From contig CAZPMO010000001.1 in assembly GCA_964587515.1 (NCBI GenBank), forward strand, positions 1-64,000: 64,000 nt of DNA. Direction: 5' to 3'. The DNA comes from CAZPMO01 sp964587515. Lineage in GTDB: Bacteria > Pseudomonadota > Alphaproteobacteria > MPNO01. The notes under the pieces were generated by a model, which did no database searches, was not told the DNA's origin, and saw only the letters and a program-made list of their open reading frames with translations. The position numbers and the translations under genes were made by a program. Shown one piece after another: positions 58,807 to 64,000 of the stretch; positions within the stretch are counted from its first letter, which is position 1; the number at the start of each line of letters is the position of its first letter.

Positions 58807-60408
58807 ATGAACAACGCCGATCTGATCGTAGCGACACTGAAGGCGGCCGGGATCCGGCACGGCTTCGGCATTCCAAGCGGCAACGTGCTGCCGCTGATCG
58901 AGGCTATGCGCACCGGCGGCGTCGACTTCGTGTTGACCGCGCATGAAGGTTCGGCCGGCTTCGCCGCCGACGTTACCGGGCGGCTGACCGGAAGCCCCGG
59001 TTTCTGCCTCGCGACGCTGGGACCGGGCGCGACCAACCTCGCGACCGGGGTGGGCTGCGCCTTTCTCGACCGCTCACCGATGATCGCCATCACCTGCAAT
59101 CTCAATACCGACCAGCTCGGCCGCCGCCTTCAGATGTATATCGACCATCACGCGTTGTTCGCCCCCATCACCAAGGCGAGCCTCGCGCTGCGCGAAGGCA
59201 ATGTCGCCGAAACGCTGGCCGAGGCGCTGAAGATCGCGCTGTCGGAACCCATGGGGCCGGTGCATCTCGATTTGCCGGAAGATGTCGCGCGCGCCGCCGC
59301 GACCGAGGCCATCCCCGCCATTCCCGACGGCGCGCCGGCGGCACCCGCGCCCGATGCGGCGATCGCGGCGGCGGGAGAAATTCTCGGCCGGGCGCGGCGG
59401 CCGGTCGCGGTAATCGGCGCCAATGCCATGCGCTTGGCCGACCCGGACGCATTGCGGCGCTTTATCGAAGCGCACGCCATTCCGTTCGCAACCACCACCA
59501 TGGCCAAGGGCATGATCGACGAAGACCACCCGCTTTCCATCGGCTGCATCGAGCGGGCGCGGCGTCAGGTCCAGCGCGCCTTCATTGCCGATTGCGATCT
59601 TGTCATCGGTCTCGGCTACGACACCATCGAGGTCGAATACGAGGCGTGGGCCGGCGCGACACCGGTGCTGCATATCGATCTCGAGGCCGCGGACATCGAC
59701 AGGACGGTAACCCTGGCGGGCGAAATGGTGGGCGATCTCGCCTCCTCGCTCGAACGGCTCAGCGCGCTTGAACCTTCGGCCAATGACTGGACGGGCGAGA
59801 TGATCGCGGCCCATCGCGACGGATACCAGACCGCGCTTCGCCCGGCGTGCGAGAATTTCGGGCCGCATCAGGCGATCGACGCGGTGCGCCGCGCGCTGCC
59901 GCCCGACGGCGTCCTGGCGTTCGATGTGGGCGCGCATACCCATCAGATCTCAGGCCAATGGGCGGCGCATGCGCCCGGCGAATTTCTTATCACCAACGGC
60001 TGGTCGTCCATGGGGTTCGGCCTGCCGGCCGCCCTCGCCGCCAAAATCGCGCGGCCGGAAACGCCGGTGGTGTGCGTCCTCGGCGACGGCTGTTTCCAGA
60101 TGACCTGCGGCGAACTTGCCGTGGCGGAACGGCTGGGGCTGACCCTGCCGGTGGTGGTTCTCGATGATCGCTGGCTCGGGCTGATCCGCGTGAAGCAGGA
60201 ACGCAACCAGATGCAATCATACGGCACGCAACTGCATGCGACCGATCCGGGCGCGCCGCCGGCCCATTATTTCGGGGTCCCGGCGATCGGCGTCGCCGAC
60301 GGCGCGGAACTCGAAGCCGCGCTGGCCAAGGCCCTGACCGCCAACGGGCCGACGGTAATAGAGGCGCGCGTCGATCCCGCGCACTACTCCGAAACCGTAT
60401 TCGACTAA
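58807..60408 (+). CDS. Acetolactate synthase-like thiamine diphosphate enzyme
   Basis: The 533-residue enzyme has the three-domain layout of the benzoylformate decarboxylase/acetolactate synthase group. The catalytic Glu47 is in LTAHEGSAGFAAD, GPGATNLATGV follows, and a central domain starts GRARRPVAVIGANAMRL. The TPP/Mg motif begins GDGCFQMTCGELA (Gly426-Asp427-Gly428), and VVLDDRWLGLIRVKQERNQMQ closes it. It could be a 2-keto acid decarboxylase, a sulfopyruvate decarboxylase or a benzaldehyde-lyase relative. The ATG at 58807 follows GGGGA. It lies between a TauE permease and an oxygenase cluster. Confidence 0.9.
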   Translation: MNNADLIVATLKAAGIRHGFGIPSGNVLPLIEAMRTGGVDFVLTAHEGSAGFAADVTGRLTGSPGFCLATLGPGATNLATGVGCAFLDRSPMIAITCNLNTDQLGRRLQMYIDHHALFAPITKASLALREGNVAETLAEALKIALSEPMGPVHLDLPEDVARAAATEAIPAIPDGAPAAPAPDAAIAAAGEILGRARRPVAVIGANAMRLADPDALRRFIEAHAIPFATTTMAKGMIDEDHPLSIGCIERARRQVQRAFIADCDLVIGLGYDTIEVEYEAWAGATPVLHIDLEAADIDRTVTLAGEMVGDLASSLERLSALEPSANDWTGEMIAAHRDGYQTALRPACENFGPHQAIDAVRRALPPDGVLAFDVGAHTHQISGQWAAHAPGEFLITNGWSSMGFGLPAALAAKIARPETPVVCVLGDGCFQMTCGELAVAERLGLTLPVVVLDDRWLGLIRVKQERNQMQSYGTQLHATDPGAPPAHYFGVPAIGVADGAELEAALAKALTANGPTVIEARVDPAHYSETVFD

Positions 60409-60421
60409 AACGCCCCGCTCT

Positions 60422-61630
60422 CTAGACCCGGCCGCCCTTGGGTTCGAGGCCGAGAAGGGCCTGGCCGGCGGATTCGAAATTCCACAGATTCGCCTGGCTC
60501 TGCTGGGACACCGCGTACATGTCGCGGAACCGGCGCTCGAAGGAATTAGCCTCGAAGATCGCGTTGGTGCCGGCGGCGCGGAACGCGAACTCGGCTACCT
60601 CGCGCGCCTGGTTCATGGCATATGAAATCGCGACCCGTAGCAGCGCGCGCTGATCGAGGGGAAACGGCTCGCCGGCGATCGCGGTTTCCCACGTCGCGCC
60701 GGCCATTTCGACCAGATAGGCGCGCGACGATCCCAGCCGGCCCTGGGCCATGGCGACTTCCGACTGGATAATGGGGCTTTCCCTCAGCACGCTGGTAGTG
60801 CGGGCCGGGACCTTTTCGGCGGCGAGCGCGATGAACTCATCCAGCATGGCGCGCGCAATACCGAGCGCCACACCGGCAAACGCGATGCCGTAGAACGTGA
60901 TGAAGGGAATGCGGTAGAGCGGGCCGGTTTCGCGCCGGAAATCATCGGTATCGCGGACGAAGCTGTGGGACTCGGGCACGAACAAATCATCGACCGTGTA
61001 ATTATCACTGCCCGTTCCCTTCAGCCCGACGACCCGCCACACGTCGTCCATGGTCGCGGCCGAGATGGGAAACAGCACGGTGCGGTCGACCGGCTTGCCG
61101 CCGGCGCCGAGACGCTGCGTCCCGTCCGCCTCGAAAACCGCGCAATGGGCGCCCAGCCAGGTCGCGTGGCGGCTGCCGCTGGCGAATCGGAACTGGCCTG
61201 AGACCCGGAAACCGCTGTCGGCGGCCACGACCCGCGCCGAAGCGCTGGTCGGCCCCCAGGCGAGCGCCGCGTTGGGCGCGCCGAACACGTCGCGCGCGAC
61301 GTCGGGATCGAGATAGCCCGCGGCCAGCGAACAGCCGATCAGCTGACCGAGGCACCAGGCGGTGCTGGCGTCGGCGCCCGCGACGATTTCGAGGACTTCC
61401 ATGACCTCCAGCGGCGTCGCCTCGCCGCCGCCCAGCGAGCGCGGCAGGCACATGCGGAAAAGTTCCGCATCGTGCATCGCGGCGACAACATGGTCGGGGA
61501 CCTGCCGGTCCGCTTCGGTTTGTTCGGAGGCCTCGCTGATCAGAGGCGCAACGCCGCGCGCCCGCGCGACCCAATCGACTTTCCCGCTTTCCACCATCGC
61601 CTCGTTTCGTTTCTTGATTTCTTGTTCCAT
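60422..61630 (-). CDS. Acyl-CoA dehydrogenase-fold flavin monooxygenase (HsaA-like)
   Basis: The 402-residue protein has the acyl-CoA dehydrogenase fold but lacks the usual catalytic Glu pattern. It matches group D two-component flavin hydroxylases: LFRMCLPRSLGGGEATPLEVMEVLEIVAGADASTAWCLGQ, FRVSGQFRFASGSRHATWLGAHC, VVGLKGTGSDNYTVDDLFVPE and NAIFEANSFERRFRDMYAVSQQSQANL. Enzymes such as HsaA and 4-hydroxyphenylacetate 3-hydroxylase put a hydroxyl on phenols using reduced flavin from a partner reductase. A reductase-like protein lies far away at 4294-4797. The next gene upstream is a VOC protein. Confidence 0.87.
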   Translation of the reverse strand: MEQEIKKRNEAMVESGKVDWVARARGVAPLISEASEQTEADRQVPDHVVAAMHDAELFRMCLPRSLGGGEATPLEVMEVLEIVAGADASTAWCLGQLIGCSLAAGYLDPDVARDVFGAPNAALAWGPTSASARVVAADSGFRVSGQFRFASGSRHATWLGAHCAVFEADGTQRLGAGGKPVDRTVLFPISAATMDDVWRVVGLKGTGSDNYTVDDLFVPESHSFVRDTDDFRRETGPLYRIPFITFYGIAFAGVALGIARAMLDEFIALAAEKVPARTTSVLRESPIIQSEVAMAQGRLGSSRAYLVEMAGATWETAIAGEPFPLDQRALLRVAISYAMNQAREVAEFAFRAAGTNAIFEANSFERRFRDMYAVSQQSQANLWNFESAGQALLGLEPKGGRV

Positions 61631-61656
61631 GGGACTCGTCGATGACGCGGGCCCGG

Positions 61657-62190
61657 CTACCAGGTCTTGGGCACCGGGTTTTCGATGGCGTCTTCCAGCG
61701 ATTTCACGCGATGGAACTGTTCCGGCGGGCGCTTGCGGCCGGAGCCGTCGATCTGGTCCATGCCGCAGTAAAGCTCGAACTCGAACCCGTCGGGATCGCG
61801 GAAGTGGAGGCTGATATTGCAGCCCGCCCCCTTGCGCCCCTCGAACACCACCGGAATGCCGTTGAGTTTCAGGAAGTCGCGGGTTTCCAGCAGGACATCG
61901 GCGTTTTCCACCTCGAAGGCGAGATGTTCCATTTTCAGCGCCGTTCCGGGCGCGGCGCGGCCCGCCGCCTTGCCGGGCTTCAGCCCGATCGCGTGATGAT
62001 CGGCGCCGCACCGGAAGAACACCATGCCCATTTCGTTGCGGTCGATTTCCTCGAACCCCATTACCTCGCGCCAGAACTTCGCCGTACGCTCGACATCGCT
62101 GACCTCATAGACCAGATGACCCAGCTTCTTGGCCTTGATCGGCGATTTTCCCCGATAGGTTTCAGGATGAGTGGTGCTTGAGTTGTTCAT
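61657..62190 (-). CDS. VOC-family extradiol dioxygenase or glyoxalase-like protein
   Basis: This 177-residue protein has two vicinal-oxygen-chelate modules. Likely metal ligands are His25 (LGHLVYEV), a His near residue 90 (MEHLAFEVE) and a Glu near residue 142 (FEFELYCG). The pattern His, His, Glu fits small extradiol dioxygenases, while glyoxalase-type isomerases are an alternative. The hydroxylase gene follows 26 bases downstream. A ring hydroxylation followed by ring opening is the natural reading of the pair. Confidence 0.85.
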   Translation of the reverse strand: MNNSSTTHPETYRGKSPIKAKKLGHLVYEVSDVERTAKFWREVMGFEEIDRNEMGMVFFRCGADHHAIGLKPGKAAGRAAPGTALKMEHLAFEVENADVLLETRDFLKLNGIPVVFEGRKGAGCNISLHFRDPDGFEFELYCGMDQIDGSGRKRPPEQFHRVKSLEDAIENPVPKTW

Positions 62191-62227
62191 CGCATCCTCC
62201 GGTTAACTGCTCGGCGCTGTCCGTCCG

Positions 62228-62578
62228 CTATTCGATCGGTATAAAGATACAATGGCGCAGCTTGCCGTCGACGGCCTGCGACAAATGGCCCTTGCCGGTG
62301 GTGTCCTCGACCAGGATCACCTCGCCGGCGCCGATTACCCGCGCCTCGCCGTCGCAGGCGGTGATTTGCACCCCGGCGTCGAGATTGACGATGTATTGGC
62401 GGCGCGGCGCGGGATGCCAGTCGAGTTCATATTCCGCCGGGACCTGGCGAAATATGATGCCGGTCGCGGGCAGCCGGTCTGACAGCCGCCCGCTGCGCGT
62501 TTCCTGGGTCCATTCAACCTCGATATCGCGCCAGTGGGACTGGCCGTTTTCGTCTTCATAAAGATTGTGTATGCGCAT
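62228..62578 (-). CDS. Cupin-like small protein
   Basis: A 116-residue protein with one cupin barrel: FRQVPAEYELDWHPAPRRQYIVNLDAGVQITACDGEARVIGAGEVILVEDTTGKGHLSQAV. The metal ligands are partly kept: His54 in DWHPAPRRQY and His98 in GKGHLSQ. The second His and Glu of the first motif are not clearly present, so metal binding may be weak. It opens a possible three-gene unit with the VOC protein and the hydroxylase. Confidence 0.82.
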   Translation of the reverse strand: MRIHNLYEDENGQSHWRDIEVEWTQETRSGRLSDRLPATGIIFRQVPAEYELDWHPAPRRQYIVNLDAGVQITACDGEARVIGAGEVILVEDTTGKGHLSQAVDGKLRHCIFIPIE

Positions 62579-62639
62579 TCAAGCCGTCTCCCTCTTCTCA
62601 CCGCCATCCTGTCAAAGGGTCCGCCGCGCGACAACCGCT

Positions 62640-63932
62640 CTAGACATCGGGCGGCTCGGCTTCCATTTCGGCGGCGTGGCGGCGGACCGCGGGAATAACC
62701 GAAATCACCACCATGAAGGCGATGCAGGCCGCCCCGGCCAGCGCCCAGCGCAAACCCACCATCTCCGCGACCCAGCCCAGCAGCAACGCGCCCAGCGCGG
62801 GCGAACCGACGCTGACGGCCGCGTTGAAACTGATCACCCTGCCCCGCATCGCGGGCGCGCTCATGTTCTGCACCAGGCTGTAGGCCCCCACATGGCCGGC
62901 CAGCAGCATCATGGACATCAGCGCGATAACGCCCAGCGCCAGCGTAAACGACTCGGTCGCGGTGAACATGACAAGCCCCAGGGCGGCGCAGCTCATCCCG
63001 GTCAGCATGATCCGCACCAGGCCCCGGGTGCGGCCCCGGAAGACCAGGAACAGGGCGCTGGTCAGCGCGCCCAGTCCGGCGGCCGAGGTCAGCGCCGCCA
63101 GCCCCTCGGCGCCGCGCCCAAATACCTCCGCCGAGAAACCCGGCAGCAACTCGGTATAGGGCCGGATCAACACGCCGCTGGTAAAGGTCAGCAACAGCAG
63201 CAGACGCAACGACGGGTTGCCCGCCAGATAACGGAATCCCTCGCCGATATCGGCGAGAATGCGCCGTTCCTTGCGGTCTTCGTCTGGTGGCGGGCGATGG
63301 CGGATCAGGAAGATCATCGTCGCCATCCAGACCGTCGTGCAGCCGAACAGTCCGATCGATGCGCCGGCGCCGAAATTCGAGATTAGCAGCCCGGCGATCA
63401 CCGGGCCGACAAAGGCTCCGACCTGGAAGGTGGTGGAGTTGAAGGCGATCGCCGCCGATATGTTCTGGCGGCCGACCAGCTGCGGGATCAGCGCCTGGCG
63501 GGCCGGGAATTCGAAGCCGAACATGGCCCCCTGCAGGACGCTGAGGGTCAGGAGTAACGCCACCGTCATCTCGCCCATGGACGCCAGCGCCGCCAGCGTG
63601 AGCGTCACGATACCGCCCCCCGTTCCGGCGATGAGCGCCGCGCGGCGGTGGCCGTAATGATCGGCCAGCGCGCCGGCCAGCGGCGCGATCAGCATCACCG
63701 GGATCATGCCGGAAAAGGCGACGATTCCCAGCCAGCCGGCCGATCCGGTAAGCTCCCAGGTCAGCCAGCCGAGCCCCAGCCGGTTGCCCCACCAGCCAAA
63801 CACATGGGCGACATGGCCGCAGGCATATAGGCGGTAATCACGGCTCGAAAGCGCGCGTCCAAAACCGCCGAGAAGCTCGGGGCGGATGTGAAAGATGCGG
63901 CTCGACAGGCTCAAGCGATGATCCGGTGTCAC
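62640..63932 (-). CDS. MFS transporter (EntS/MFS_3-like)
   Basis: The 430-residue protein has about twelve transmembrane segments. The inter-domain motif ALADHYGHRRAALIAG lies in loop 2-3, and RGRVISFNAAVSVGSPALGALLLGWVAEMVG near the end matches the EntS/enterobactin-exporter-like family. Export of small organics is likely, but the substrate is not set by sequence. A leading segment of about 30 residues before the first helix (RIFHIRPELLGGFGRALSSRDYRLYA) is usual for this group. No gene is supported on the 68 bases at the right edge. Confidence 0.9.
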   Translation of the reverse strand: MTPDHRLSLSSRIFHIRPELLGGFGRALSSRDYRLYACGHVAHVFGWWGNRLGLGWLTWELTGSAGWLGIVAFSGMIPVMLIAPLAGALADHYGHRRAALIAGTGGGIVTLTLAALASMGEMTVALLLTLSVLQGAMFGFEFPARQALIPQLVGRQNISAAIAFNSTTFQVGAFVGPVIAGLLISNFGAGASIGLFGCTTVWMATMIFLIRHRPPPDEDRKERRILADIGEGFRYLAGNPSLRLLLLLTFTSGVLIRPYTELLPGFSAEVFGRGAEGLAALTSAAGLGALTSALFLVFRGRTRGLVRIMLTGMSCAALGLVMFTATESFTLALGVIALMSMMLLAGHVGAYSLVQNMSAPAMRGRVISFNAAVSVGSPALGALLLGWVAEMVGLRWALAGAACIAFMVVISVIPAVRRHAAEMEAEPPDV

Positions 63933-64000
63933 GACGATCGGGCGTGGCGGATCATAGCACCCTAAGAGCCGCGAGATGGACAGTCGCGATCCGCGACCAT

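Noticed and set aside
1..64000. CRISPR array or prophage
   Set aside because: No regularly spaced direct repeats with unique spacers and no phage structural or integrase genes were seen.

Overview
This 64 kb window is high-GC, densely coded bacterial DNA, most likely from an uncultivated alphaproteobacterium of the Rhodospirillales type. The pointers are GC-rich codon use, a metX-metW pair beside chorismate mutase, hisC and an arogenate/prephenate dehydrogenase, alphaproteobacterial-style nuclease-like and lipid A deacylase proteins, and many accessory catabolic genes (hydantoinase/acetone-carboxylase family, Bug-type solute receptors, amidohydrolases, cupins). Three runs of N (21577-21595, 22572-22622, 42037-42129) show a draft, probably scaffolded, assembly. 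Several apparent gene breaks could therefore be assembly or base errors rather than biology.

Layout. 1-4.8 kb: end of a putative molybdenum-carrier (YpsA-like) gene, an M48 lipoprotein protease overlapping a nuclease-like gene, prolyl aminopeptidase, a PagL-type lipid A deacylase and a flavin reductase-like protein. 4.9-14.4 kb: a tightly overlapped catabolic operon (LigA-like and LigB-like extradiol dioxygenase subunits, cupin, a protein with a natural His-rich tail, HyuA, HyuB). It is followed by a Bug-type receptor on the other strand, a second HyuB and a 3-hydroxyisobutyrate dehydrogenase-like enzyme. 14.4-21.6 kb: SDR, esterase-like hydrolase, two convergent molybdenum hydroxylase large subunits (one broken) and a TauD-type dioxygenase. 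21.6-22.9 kb: a small AT-rich island with a strong promoter, a small protein, a truncated GHKL-type ATPase, palindromes and an assembly gap inside an inverted repeat. 22.9-29.9 kb: a second catabolic operon (two cupins, LVIVD propeller, HyuB, HyuA, amidohydrolase).

30-45.5 kb: a metallo-hydrolase, a frameshifted exported protein, an N-truncated SpoVR abutting a CmcJ/NvfI-like gene, RadC, alpha/beta hydrolases, an acyl-CoA dehydrogenase, a lipid operon (patatin, acyl-CoA ligase, SCP2), gloB with glutathione transferases, methyltransferase and a second Bug receptor. 45.5-50.4 kb: the conserved biosynthetic block, metW-metX divergent from chorismate mutase, hisC and tyrA. 50.4-55.6 kb: a metal-handling locus (P1B-type ATPase with an unusual YPC motif and HMA domains at both ends, an exported protein, a frameshifted CcdA-like protein, a MerP/CopZ-like protein and a divergent MerF-like protein). 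55.6-64 kb: a second amidohydrolase, acyl-CoA ligase, TauE/SafE permease, a TPP enzyme, an aromatic-degradation-like trio (acyl-CoA dehydrogenase-fold hydroxylase, VOC protein, cupin) and an MFS exporter.

The recurring theme is uptake and stepwise breakdown of organic compounds whose identity cannot be read from sequence: Bug receptors for capture, ring-opening or hydroxylating oxygenases, ATP-dependent HyuA/HyuB steps, amidohydrolases and CoA ligases. The strongest leads are the two parallel cupin plus HyuA/HyuB operons, the YPC-motif metal ATPase locus and the AT-rich island with a truncated ATPase.
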